Positions 23,361 through 35,971 of a stretch of DNA of 64,000 bases are shown here, one piece after another. Each line of letters starts with the position of its first letter. The first letter of the stretch is position 1. The notes beneath the pieces are model-generated. The model was not told the DNA's origin, searched no databases, and saw only the letters and a program-made list of their open reading frames with translations. Source of the DNA: Parietaria judaica (Eukaryota; Streptophyta; Magnoliopsida; Rosales; Urticaceae). The translations under genes were made by a program, and so were the position numbers. The stretch spans positions 27,026,001-27,090,000 of the forward strand of contig OX940864.1 in NCBI GenBank assembly GCA_954871525.1. The letters are read 5' to 3'.

Positions 23361-25165
23361 GAGAACGAGTAATTTATCGAGTTTTTTAGTCGTAGTAGAA
23401 GAAATATATTAATCATCAACTTGCATCAGTTTACGAAAATGAGGTTTGATTAGTTTATTTTTATTTATGTTGTCTTAAGCAAGTTAATACCTGCCTCATA
23501 TATTCGAATATTTATCAACGACTTATTTGCACTACCGTTTTAAACAGAACATATACTTAGTGCAAAAGTCACATTTCACGACGAATTTGGAAGAAAAAAA
23601 AAATTGTTTTTAACTTTTCGAGACAGTTCCATAAAACGTCGTGCCTATTCTGCTTCGCCGCGGTCATATGCTAGCTATTTCAACTAGGAGGGGCAGTAAT
23701 ATATATTAAACATAATGTCTCTTTTAGTATATGTTTTTTTTTAATTATTTAATTTATCTCAAGGATTTATCATGCTATATATCGAAGACATGATGATAAT
23801 AATAATTCTAAAAAAGATAATAATTATTCCACAAAATATTACAAATAAATTGTATGCTTAATTCATATTCAGTAAAAAAAAAATCACTAGCATAAGATTA
23901 TATCAAGTTATCTATCATCTATATATTAAATAAACAGTTAATGTTCTATGTTTTAGCTTATTTAGCTCCACCATATCTATGGGTAAATTAAAACCCATTA
24001 AAAATATATACACGTAAATCAATGTTGAGGTTAGTTCCTATTTATATGGGTTAGTTAGTATACATAATACACATATTCATATATATATATATATGGTGTA
24101 TAATTAAATATTGTTCCTATTTCTATCGGTGACATGGGCTACCAATCAAGTTTGACTATTAATATACTAATAAAAAATTAAAAATAGAGAATTGAGAGTG
24201 GGCACGTGTCTCCCCTAATTCTTCTATAGCTTCGCCACTGCATATGAGGGAGCATTCACCATAGTTTGTAGAACTGTTTTCCAAAAGAAAAAACTTGTTT
24301 TCACTACGATTTATTAGTCTCGCCCCGACGAACACCATAAGTTGCCATGGCCACATATTGTTCCAATAGTTTTTTATCCGTTGCATAAACTTAAATCGGA
24401 CTCTCGCATCAGCGAAGCATGATTCCGCTGCAGCCTGATCATGTGCTAAACCCATGATTTCGCCGCGCGTTTTTGAATTGCGCCATCAAAAGTGCAATTT
24501 CTTGAAGTATAAAATCAAGATTAATTTGTAAATTGATGTTGAGTTTTTTTTTTTTTTTTTAACGATTATGAATTCTAATGGCATCCAGAAAACAAAGTTA
24601 AGGTGCTAAAGACTAAAAAAATAAATGTGAGAAGAGCTCTTATGTTGATTAATTAACAAGGTTGAGGGGCATTAAATGTGCCATCTACTCATTTTTTAGC
24701 TTCGCTTGTAATTTCTGGCTTTCTTCATGTTTGTGAGTTCGGAATATAAATTCTAATTATTTCAGGGGCTGGTACAACTTTTCATAAATTTTTTAACGAC
24801 GTAGAAAAGTAAACGGATAGTAACAATACACCAAAGATGATTTCTTTGCAATATATGATTAGAATAAAAGTAACACGGCTAATTTACAAATTTGATTGGT
24901 TAACTTAAGCTAAAATGATTAACCAAAAGATTAAGTGATAAGATACAGATAATATATATCGAATATAATGAATGCTATAATTTAGCTCATAATCAATAAG
25001 CGGGCCTACAAAATTGTAAGATAAATAATGAACTATTATTCGGACAAGAATACGAGCAAAAGTCAATTGAGAACAGTTTCACTACCAAGACATAAGTGTC
25101 ATCTTGCAAAAGTATTGAATAGATAATGACATCAGACAATCAGATTGGTCTCATCTCTCATGACC

Positions 25166-25210
<45 letters not shown>

Positions 25211-25802
25211 GATATGCGGCATAAGTATAAAAAAAAAGTGTGAAAATTTGGGGCACATTCCTAATCTTTTTTAGTGTTAGTACCAAATCAGACAAAACGT
25301 GTCTAACCGTAGGTACTTCCTTTATGTTAGGAAGCGTAGTTTTTTTTTTTTTTTGTTGCTAATTTGTCAGATGATATTGGCATTTTCTTTCCCCAATCAT
25401 GAGAGAACGTCCTTGTTTGTTTGTTTTTTTTTGTTTTTTGTTTTTGTATTTTTTTTTAAAGTAACAGTAGATATTCATTAATTCTCAAGAGGGATAGAAT
25501 CCCTATGAACGACGTTTACAAGTCATTCCGGGCAATCGAAACACAAAATGTCCGAGGACAAATAGAGAAGGCGAGTTCTCGCAATACAATTAGCTACTTC
25601 GTTGCACGATCTCGGTGCCCAAAGGCAATGCCGGGGGAGCAAACTGAGCGAGTTAACATATTGTAGTAATGGTGGTCAAGGCGATAAGAATCCAATTATT
25701 TATAGCATTATGCCGCAAATATCTCAATGATAAAAATAAAATTTTAGTAACTTTCTTTCCTGCTATCGATTGAGTAGTGAATTTAATATGTTATTTAATT
25801 TA
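23361..25802. other. Upstream flank of the first P450 gene, AT-rich
   Basis: It contains a 41-bp poly-A run at 25168-25208 and a moderately GC-rich block at about 25460-25680 that looks like a decayed repeat I cannot name. A minus-strand frame at 24159-24455 exists, but its sequence (SGEAIEELGETRAHSQ at the end) resembles a dispersed repeat rather than a gene. I see no supported coding sequence. Confidence 0.5.
25168..25208 (+). repeat. Poly-A tract, 41 bp
   Basis: The run of A is uninterrupted. Such a tract could be the tail of a retroposed sequence, but nothing recognisable as a LINE, SINE or processed gene precedes it. Confidence 0.9.
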
Positions 25803-27145
25803 GGGATAATAGCGGCATAAATCCCTAACCTTTAGTCAACTGGGGCGGCATAGCCCCAACCCCATTTAATAGCGGCGGAAGTACCGAAAGTTAAACTCCG
25901 TTAATATTTAACTACTAACCGTTAGTCGATGGTGACGTGGTGACTGACCCTCATCCACGTAGATGCCACGTAAGACGTTAACTACTCCACGTCACCACAT
26001 AAGAAACCAAGTATTCAGCCACATCATTAGGCAAGTAAAAATTCTTTACCTTTATTGTCATTGGCGTGACTCGATCCATGGTCGTGTGAATGGATAGGCT
26101 ATGCCCTAATAACAAAGCCAACGTTATTTCGTGATGGTGTTTAGTAAAATTAATATATATATCTTTCTAAACAAACTTTAATGTCGCATTTTATATGATT
26201 TGCTCAAAAAGTTTATTTTTATTTTATTTATAAAAAAAATCTTTACACAATTACAATTTCGACATATATTCGTATAATTTTTTATATCAAAAGTATTTTT
26301 TTATTAATAGTTTATCACGAGATATTATTTTGAAACAATTTAAATATAGTCTAATTTTAAAAATACCCCACAACATTTTATTTTAAAACAGAATAAAACA
26401 TATTATATAAGTATTTTATAATAACGCAATTCATATTATAATTGTTTTAAACTGCCAATGTTGTAAATGTGTATTCATGCAATACATACTTAAATTTTTT
26501 GAAATGAAAATGTTTTATTCAGTTTTAAAATAAAAATAGTGTGGGGTATTTTTAAAAAGAAATTATATTTAAATTGTTTGAAATAATATTTTATGATAAA
26601 CCCTTAATAAAAATAGTATCTTTTGATAAAAAAATATAAATATATCTCAAAATTATAATTGTGTCAAAGATTTTTTTTATAAATAAAACAAAAATAAACT
26701 TTTTGAACAAATCACATAAAATAATAGTTTTTTTTTTTTTTAACTGATGTAAACATACACAAAATAATCTTTTACAAAAGCAAAGCACCTAAGATGCGAT
26801 ACTTATTGCTATATATATAAATATGTATATATATATCTATTATTTAACCAGAAACAATCACCAAATAATATTGGTCTGGTGGTTTAAAAGTATTTTTCCA
26901 TGCCCATGACAATGGTTCGAATCACACCTTTGCCAAAATTTTATCGGAATTTTTGTGGATGCATACTTGGACTGCTTACGTGGAAGATGACGTGGCGATT
27001 GAGAAACGGTGATGTGGCGGAGTTAACGTCTGTTAATAAAATTTGGATGGAAATCATCTTTTGTTACTTTCGCCGCTATTAAATGGGGTTGGGGCTATGC
27101 CGCCCCAGTTAAGCAAAGGTTGAGGACTTATGCCGCTATTATCCC
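25803..27145. mobile_element. Mutator-like element with 9-bp TSD and nested inverted repeat
   Basis: The termini are GGGATAATAGCGGCATAAAT and its inverted partner at the right end, with terminal repeats of about 200 bp. The flanks carry the exact 9-bp repeat TTTAATTTA (25794-25802 and 27146-27154). A second, AT-rich inverted repeat of about 270 bp per arm occupies roughly 26165-26740, so the interior can itself fold back. No transposase is present. Confidence 0.88.
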
Positions 27146-27345
27146 TTTAATTTAATATCACAATCTAACATGTAAATTAATTCAATCGATCAGATTTTTG
27201 TGATATTAATGTCGATGCTGAGTGTTTTTTTGTTGCTCTTCTGGACGATTATGCCTTTCCCATTAAAAAAAAAAATCACCAAAAGACCCACAACAATCCG
27301 ATACGAAAACGAGAACCATATAGATTTATATACATATATAGTTAG

Positions 27346-28070
27346 TGTTGGGTTTTTCTAAGATATTCCGCATCTCCGGAAGCGGAAATTCTGGAGAATC
27401 CTAGAAAACAATACAATCGAGATGACATAGCCATATCAAAATTATACATACCGGTTTGAGAATATATTCTCTACAGAACGCTCCTTACTTTCTCTCCAAG
27501 CGGATCTCCACGTCGTTCCCGCGATGATGCGCCTAGCCTCTCATTTGCTCCACGTCGATCACAAGCCTCTCAAATGTTCGGCCCCTATGTAGTCCACCAC
27601 GTCGACAATTGGAACACCTTTATGGCCGAAAATCACCCTCTCCGAATACTAGTTCTTCGAGGATGATTAGATCACGAACAAGACTCTCGGGGATAGTAGA
27701 GCTCGAGCTTTCTCTCTCTTTGAATAGTGCTGTGAATAGTAGTCCGTAAATAGTGTTTTGGTGGTGATGGGAGAATGACTTGCTTGAGTTCTCTATTTAT
27801 AGGGAGAGGAGAATCATCTCCATTAATGAGAATAATCACCATTAAGGAGAATAATCTCCATTAATGTATATCTCATGTAATTAATAAGTTTCCTTATTAT
27901 GAAGATCTCATCTTATTAAGGAAAGGGGTATATGTAATTAATATATTGATTAGTCAACTATATTAATTACACATGATTCTATAGTCAACCAATCTCATTA
28001 ACTCACGTGAACCTTTATGGAAGGTCCAATCCCAAATCTTCGGGTACTTATACCGCAAAGATCTCTTACA
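27346..28070 (-). mobile_element. Solo LTR, 725 bp, with 5-bp TSD
   Basis: The minus strand begins TGTAAGAGATCTTTGCGG at 28070 and ends AAAAACCCAACA at 27346, giving TG...CA termini. It is flanked by the exact 5-bp repeat GTTAG (27341-27345 and 28071-28075). A TATA box (CCTATAAATAG) lies at about 27800 on the minus strand, in the right orientation for LTR-driven transcription. There are no internal genes on either side, so this is a solo LTR left by recombination. The family is not assigned. Confidence 0.88.
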
Positions 28071-28444
28071 GTTAGGCCTGAGTCGGGACCATACAAAATT
28101 ATTATTTAATCGAGGTTATTAATTTATCGAGTATTAATATATCGAGATTCTACTCTATATTTATATAAAATTTTAATTTTAAATTACAATTGTATATTTG
28201 GACGTTAAGTTATTTTGATGAATATAATTTTATAATTATAAGCTATAATTAATATAGGTACAATAGTGATAAATCATTGACTTGAGATGAAGATATTATT
28301 TATAAATAAACAAGTCTTCATCAGACGATATTGGGGTAATTAATGCAGACTTCCTTGCATGAAGATATCAACGTATTAATGTCGATTCCTCAACCATGTG
28401 CTATAATTACATATGAAAGCTAGGTGGCGACCAATTAACGATTA

Positions 28445-28715
28445 TAAATTTAATTTTTTTAAAAAAATCTATTAATTTTATCGTGTCTTATATTTGAATA
28501 TTCTAAAATGAATAATTATTCTTCGGAAAAAACTTGATAAAGATAAATATCAGACCACCCTAGAAGAGTAGGGTAGAAGCTAAATTTAAATTTTTTTTTT
28601 AATCTATTAATTTTATCGTGTCTTGTATTTGAATATTTTAAAATGAATAATTATTCTTGGGAAAGAACTCGAAAAAGATAAATATCAGACCACCCTATAA
28701 GAGTAGGGTAGAAGC
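28445..28715. repeat. Imperfect tandem duplication of about 135 bp
   Basis: Two adjacent copies share ATCTATTAATTTTATCGTGT, AAATGAATAATTATTCTT and AAATATCAGACCACCCTA blocks in the same order, with several substitutions. Confidence 0.8.
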
Positions 28716-29429
28716 TCGATAAATTAACATTCCATAAATTAATAAGTTCAATAAAATATTACTTTTGTATGGTGCCGACTCTAACTAACATGACTAAGTT
28801 TTCCCTCGATAAATTAATAAACTCTGTAGAATAATAAAATCTTACGGACCCAAAAATATTAATTTTTAAAAGTTTTACTACACTGATTTCCCCGGTTCTA
28901 TTGCATCTCCAACTTAGTGACAGATATCACCCTTGAAAATTGTGCTTGTTCAATTGAGTCCATGAGGTAATCTAAAAACTAACAATATCAAAATCTATAA
29001 TAAATTTCATTACTCGTTATCCATAATTAGTACTTAGTAGTAGTAAAATAATAGCATAACCTCAAACATCCATATATGTAGAATCCAACGAACAAAGTGT
29101 ATGAATACAATCACCACTACCTCATATTTTATTCTCATACATAATTATATACTCCAATATTAATTATTTTTTATCTATAATTTCTTGATCCAACTCTACG
29201 TACGCACGATGTATCATAGTGTAATAATGAACAAATCAAAGAATAAGTTTTACCACCAGCATAGAGCACATCAAAAAATGACACTGTTAAAAAATGTTTT
29301 CATATGTATTGGAAAGTATACAAAACAATCTTTAAATAGGTTAATCGTTACTACAACTGATATTGAATTTGGGAAACTTTCCTTTTTTCTTTATCTTGCA
29401 TGGTTGCATCGAGTTAGATATTAATGTGC

Positions 29430-29494
29430 TACTTTGTTGATTTTGAATGCGTAAATTCGGTCATAGATTTCAGACATTCAAAATCAACAAAGTA
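29430..29494. repeat. Perfect 20-bp inverted repeat with 25-nt loop
   Basis: The arm TACTTTGTTGATTTTGAATG (29430-29449) pairs perfectly with 29475-29494. No terminal repeats or target duplication were seen beyond it. It could be a small-RNA-type hairpin or the relic of a MITE. Confidence 0.75.
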
Positions 29495-31360
29495 ACAATT
29501 TTATAATGGTTTGAAAAAAAATTACAAATCTATATAAAAAGCAGCATCCAGTGAATTTATTTTTTATTAATTTGTGTGTTGATACGGGAGATTATAGAAT
29601 AATCTTATACAAACTTTCTAAATTCCTTCTTGTATATGTGAAATATTAGTTAGATTTATATCAAACTTTATAATTTCCTTCTTTTACTGCAAAATCAAGT
29701 TGTAATAAAATCTAATGAGCTATTAAAACTGCATACAATCATATATAATTTGTATGGGGGAGATTTTATGATAGTTTTATACATTTTTTTTTAAACTTAC
29801 TTGGAATATCAGTGTGAATTTCTATATTTTTCTAAACGTTAGTGCTTCTCAAATATTAGTATGTTAATTAAAAATTAAACCTAAGTGTGGGACAATTCAA
29901 GGGTCATGTGTTGAAACTATTTTTTTCGTCTTTTTTTTTTTTTACTTAATGAATATTTGAAATGTGGCTAAACGTGAAATAGTGGTGCGCGCGATTTATA
30001 TCAAACTTTTTAAAATCCCTTCTATGCCATTGTAATATAAAATATGTAAACTACCAAACCATTTTGTAATAAAATCTAATGAGCTATTAAAATTGCATGC
30101 ATTCATATATAATTAATTTGTATTTGCATGCAAATTGGTTTCAGTTTATTTAATACGGTTGTAATTTATTAAAAAGCGATTCCGGTCGATTCTCAATAAT
30201 CAAAGCCATACTGACGGAGCTCGTTTGTACAACACCGACAAATATAAATATCGTCATCCTTTACGGTGGACACTAAAGTAAAACATGCAAACAAAAACCA
30301 CCATTAGAAAAAACAAAACGAAGAAAAATGAGACACAATGTAAAAATAATTACAGCATGTTTTTCAATTCATAATCATGAAAAACAAAATAAAAATAAAA
30401 ATAAACTTAGTAAAAAGAAAATTAACATCAAGCATATGTCTAAAAGTAGTATAATTTTTTTTTTTTTATCATAGAAAGGTAAAGATGAATGATACCTTCA
30501 AATTTTAATTGAATTCTCCCATTGTAAACAGTTTGAGGCTTCAAGGAGCATTCTATTTCGTTTAGCGAGACTGAGATAATAAATCTCTGCAAGAACCTGG
30601 AGATTTGATAAGCGCAAAATGATAAACTTAATACATAGAATAAAAAAAAAAGATTAAAAAACAAAGAGCAAATTAGGAGACGTACATCTGAGGAAGTATA
30701 ATTTTTAGCTTAAGAGTTTTACTTTATATAGTCAATATAGATGATAGGAAGAATCCCAATTCTTTAATTTTAGAATCCAAAGAGTCTGTGATTTTTTATG
30801 TAGTGCTAAAAAAATTCTTCAACATTTAATTAAATTTATTCAACTTTTATTGCTGTGATTAAATGGACGTGAGTTTGGTTTTGATTTTTGTGAAAACAGT
30901 TTTTTATGCATTTATTAAAAACATTTACATCATATATGATCAACAATTCTAACTTTAATATATTTGACTGTTACAAATGGCGGAAGTGAATGTCACTTGT
31001 GTAGATATTGAATGTCAAAAACAATATGTCACTTGTGTAGATATTTTTTTTAATTAAAAAAAACAACAAAATTTAGAAAAATAAGATCTTCAAATCCTTT
31101 TTTTTTATTATGTCACCTCACACTTTAAAAACTTTCCTTTTATATATAATATAGAAGATTGAACCATTAACCTTTTATAATATATATGTATTTTCATAAC
31201 TAATAATATAGATTATAAAGTTATTGTTAGATTAAACACTGTAAGAGTAGTTAATTTTTTTTAAAAAAGAGGAAACTAACGTGTCTAATGTTGTTGAGGT
31301 TTCATTCAATCAATGAGCAATAATTTTATTATCGCAAAAGATTAAAGGGCATAATATTAA

Positions 31361-31831
31361 GGGTTAATGACGGCAAATATACCTAAAGTTTGATCAAAGA
31401 ACCCCTCGTGTACCCAAAGTTTAAAAGTGATGGCAAAAATAACCAAAGTCATATTTGAGAAGTTGACCACTTAATTCTCGTAATGCCGTTAACTTACTCG
31501 TTAACCCTGGTCACATGGACAATTTTTTTTTTTGTTAAGTGTAATCATTAGAGGTTCAATTAGTTGTATTAAATAGTATTAGTTAGGGGTTTAATTTGTT
31601 GTTTTGTCGTAAACAAGACTTATTTGGGCTCATCCATTTGGCAAAAATTGTTATGTCAACAACCATAGTTTGCCCGCGTGGCCAAAGTTAACGGGTAAGT
31701 TAACGGCGTTACGAGAATGGAGTGGTCAACTCCCCAAATGCGACTTTGGATATTTTTACCACCACTTTTAAACTTTAGGTACTCGAGGGGTTCTTTGACC
31801 AAACTTTGGGTATTTTCGCCGTCATTAACCC
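31361..31831. mobile_element. Mutator-like MITE, 471 bp, with 9-bp TSD
   Basis: The terminal inverted repeats begin GGGTTAATGACGGCAAATAT and extend about 150 bp. They are flanked by the exact 9-bp repeat TAATATTAA (31352-31360 and 31832-31840). A single arm of the same family recurs at 49358. Confidence 0.9.
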
Positions 31832-31840
31832 TAATATTAA

Positions 31841-33409
31841 ATACACAAATTAGAAGAGTTATGTTATTCGTGTAGAAAGAAAAATCTAAAATCTAAAAAA
31901 ATGCTTTGATTCTATGATGGAAAATTATATCATAATAATAAGAAACACACAAAAAATAAAAGTTTTAATATAAAAAAAACACTCAAAAATAATATGTCAA
32001 GAATTATAAACATAATATATTACATAAAAATAGAAAACAACCTACATATTAATAAGAGAAAATATTAATAAAAAAAATACTAAACAACCTAAAAATGAGG
32101 CAACGGTATGTTACTATTAAAAATATGAAAAAAATTAGAAGCTAGTTTTGATACAAATTTTTATTGACATGAAATAAAAGAATATATATATATATAAATA
32201 TTTAATTTGCATGCACTTAAGTGAAAATAAATACACAATTGAATGAGACATTAAAATTAAAAGGATGATATTGTGATTAAAAAATATATAAAAATGTGAA
32301 AAATTGGGATTCTCTTTTTCTTGTTAGTGGTAGTGCCAAATCATGTTAGAAAAACTATCCTTTTATATATATATATAGATTTCTAGAATTGGACCGTTGA
32401 CTTTTTCCTATAATAATGGTAAGAGATAACAGAGGCAAATCTATTCAAGTTTAGTGGAACTTTCTGGTTATGTATTCAAATTTTAATTGTAAAAGTTGAA
32501 GTATCCAAATCATGAAAAAATGTACGGCCTGTGTATTCCGTATTAGTTATGTTTTTCTCGTTAGTTTATAGTGACGTATCAGATGGCTCTCATTTACCCC
32601 GTTTCATTACACACCTTGTATTATGATGAAGATCCGAAGTAAATGAATATATGATATATGTCCCAATAAACTAACGAGAATGACATAATAGAGACAGAAA
32701 ACACAACATAGACTCTACATTCATGCGACTTGATTGCATTTGGACTTTTACAAATGAAAGTAGTGTACATGTTTGCTAATTTTGTTAAATTTGGGTACAT
32801 TTGTTGGTATTATCTCTACTTATAAAAGTATTTTTGATATACTCTTCTACATAAGTATTTGAATTAATTATTATAAAATAATTTAATTATGGCAACTATT
32901 TAATGATGATGTCCTATAATGAAAAATTGAAAGAAAAAATGCTTTACATTATTAAAATTATTCCATTTCCCTAACTGGTAAGGAGAGAGCCCAAACAATG
33001 CATTTGGATAAATTCCCCTCAAAACTCAAATCGAATTGCACAAGTCCTCCTTGCTCATAATAATACACCATTAAAAAAATTAACAGACAAAGTAAACGTG
33101 ATACACATGTGATTATTTAGGGAAAATTGAAGACTCTTATTACTATTTAGGATATCAAGAAGAACACATGGAGAACTACGTAGTTCTCTATTCCAATCAA
33201 ATAAAAGAATCCACTTCATGGATAGCTATTATTGAGTTTATTTTCTTTTAAATGTTTTAGCATTATACTTATTATTGCATTATTTCAATCTATGTTTTTT
33301 TTTAATGATGTTGTGACATTACAAGACTCTAAATTCATCTCTCTCTTCTCTTTGGCATAAACGAAATTTGAAGGCATATGATTTGATACACACCCTAAAA
33401 CCCTAAACC
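31841..33409. other. Intergenic sequence downstream of the second P450
   Basis: AT-rich, with a Helitron 5' terminus at 32379 (own entry). No gene is recognised. Confidence 0.5.
32330..32379 (-). mobile_element. Helitron-like 5' terminus on the minus strand
   Basis: The minus strand reads A then TCTATATATATATATAAAAG, matching the usual plant Helitron 5' end TCTATATA...AAAAGG inserted after A. The matching CTRR end to the left was not identified. Confidence 0.5.
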
Positions 33410-35803
33410 TCAACAGCGCTTGCGCATAGTCAACAGAGCGCCATGCTGTGGCTGAAGAGTAATGCCGGGGGCCGGAACATGAGTGTACAACGGAGAGAGC
33501 TCAAAGTCGAAGCGCTGGAGAATGAGAGCCAAAGCCAATTTGGCTTCTACGATGGTGAAGCTTTGGCCAATGCAGATACGCGGACCCCATGCGAAGGGGA
33601 AGAACGACACTTGACCTCTCGTCGCCTTCAAGACACCCTCTGCAAACCTCTCGGGCTTGAACTCCTTGGCGTCTTCTCCCCACAGTTCCATGTCATGATG
33701 AACCAGAATCGTCGGCAGTGATATCTGCACCCCAGCAGGCAACGTAAGCAGATTTCCGAGCCTTGTTTCTTTTTAGACAGTTCGGGTAAGTTCGAAGATC
33801 GGAGGGTAGAGTCTAAGCACTTCATTCAGTATCATGTTTACCTGCACAAAGAGTTGAAACTCTTATTCATTTTGGATAGAGCTAAAATTGTTTAAAAATT
33901 ATTGGAATGTGACAGAGCAGGTCATGTTGGGGAACCACAAACAAAATCAAGGAAGACGGAAAGGGTATTTTAGCTACTCCGTTAATTTAAGACATCTGGA
34001 AAACGTAGGTCTTACATTTGTACTCGGAGGTCCGGGTCAAAAAAAAAAAAAAGGGACCTAGATTAGTCTCCGTCTAAAAAAAGGGACCAATTTCCGTCTT
34101 TTTTTTTTTTCTTTCTTTGAGCCCTCATTAAAGAACGGCCAGAGAATCTGGATCTAATTTTTTTTAGACCGGCCAGATCTTTCGGGTACAATTTTTGGCA
34201 AACCCAGGCGGGTTCGGATCTATTTTCCTAACTTATTTACTTTAAATTTATTAACAATTTGTTATAGTAAGTAATTTTTTCCAACAAAATTTAAAGACGA
34301 GTAGCACATGTACCATTGATATGTACCCGCCGTAGGCAATATTGGATTAACAAAGATATTTTTAATACTCTATTTTTCATCTTTAACGATTCTTTATTTC
34401 TCTATTGCTTGAAATTTGGCCCCACAATTTTTTTGAAGAGAAAGATTATTATTAATATTCCCTTTTCATCAACGGCCCTTCACTTTGAGCATTAGTGCAA
34501 ATAACCCCTTAACTATGTTAATCAGCACCGGAGCCCCCTCCTACTTAGTTTCTTATCGCCTAATTACCTGTCTTGAAATTTGCTAATTAACATTAAAACT
34601 TTTCAAAAAAAAATTCTTATCAACCCTATTAATTGTCACCTTCCAATAAAATAAAGCTCTTTAATTACCACTTTTAGGTGAGCTAGGCCATCAAAATCTG
34701 GATCATTGTTGCCGAAGACTTTGAAGACCTCTTCTCTTGCTTGGGCTTGCCAGTTGGGAAACCTGCTAAGCATGATCATAGTCCAAACTAGCAGCACTGA
34801 AGTGGTCTCTTGGCCTGCAAAGTAGAACAACTTGCACTCCTCAATCACATCATTTATGCTCATTCCATCACTCTTCTTCTCCTTCATCTCTCTCTTGTTG
34901 GACTTCAAAAGTATGCCTAAGAAGTCATCGTTGTTGGCTCCTTCATCTCCCATTTCCATGGCATTCTCTCTTTTTCTGATTATGCCCATTACTAGCCTTT
35001 GTATTTCCTTGTCAATTTCCTTCATCCTTCTATTCCGCTTGGTTGGCACAAACCTGCATTAAATTAATTTTGTTTATTTAATACATTGATGCTTATGTAA
35101 ATTATAATATAATGGAGAGCGATCTTGCGATCTCTTCCTTAGGCCACGACACAATCTCCATAGTAATATGATCATAGTTTAGTAGCTCAATCTACTCATC
35201 GTTCTACTAATAAATAATGTATATGATTGGATATACAAATAATAAAATACTAACATGAATGTGTGTATATTGTAAAATAAATTTTACTAGTAATTTTGAT
35301 TAGTAAAAAGATATTCCTATTTCTGTCCGCACTTTCCCATCTTTCTCTACCTATCCATTAATTAAAAAGATATTCCTATTACTTCTTTTTTTCTTCATGT
35401 TTGGTCAAGTCTTTAGAGAGCCTTATGATCATATTTTCAAGAACATTTATGGCTACTTGTATCTTACTCGAATCAATTTATCGCTTCCGGTTGTATCGGA
35501 ATTTGCCTTATCTACGTGTTTATGTATATGACTATTTTAATGTACGTACCACCATCCTGGAATGTAGACTGACTGTATGGTTTTCATTACGTGTTCACCC
35601 TGTTCTCTCAGGAGATTGAAAATGGTTCGTCCTTCCTGGTAACTACTCCCGAAAGCTGTACGCGAAATCACATCGGCGCTAATAGTTTGAAGATCAGGCC
35701 AAACATCTATTTCGCCTCTTCCCTCGTCTCCACTTTGCCTAACAATACTCTCCCATTTGTTGATCATCTCGCCGCAGCTTAGACGCATTGCCGGGATCAT
35801 AAG

Positions 35804-35826
35804 CTATATATATATATATATATATA
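35804..35826. repeat. TA microsatellite forming a P450 splice acceptor
   Basis: On the minus strand the TA tract ends TATATAG directly before exon 3 of the second P450, so the normal pyrimidine tract has been replaced by TA repeats. A second, longer TA/TG tract lies in the same intron at about 35909-35969. Confidence 0.8.
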
Positions 35827-35919
35827 TGCATGCAAAGACCAAGATTAATACATTATCACTATATTATTTAATTTATTAGATTTCAATATGTTAAAGACAG
35901 TGTGCATATATGTGTGTGC

Positions 35920-35971
<52 letters not shown>

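Larger units (their letters stand above)
28076..31360. other. AT-rich intergenic sequence with small duplications
   Basis: Besides the tandem duplication and hairpin listed separately, two diverged direct repeats of about 110 bp occur at about 29655-29750 and 29995-30115. They share AATAAAATCTAATGAGCTAT. A Helitron-5'-like motif (minus strand TCTATATTATATATAAAAGG) lies at 31155 but lacks the expected flanking A. No gene is recognised. Confidence 0.5.

Noticed and set aside
24159..24455. 98-codon minus-strand frame as a gene
   Set aside because: No domain and no intron context. The end resembles a dispersed repeat sequence.
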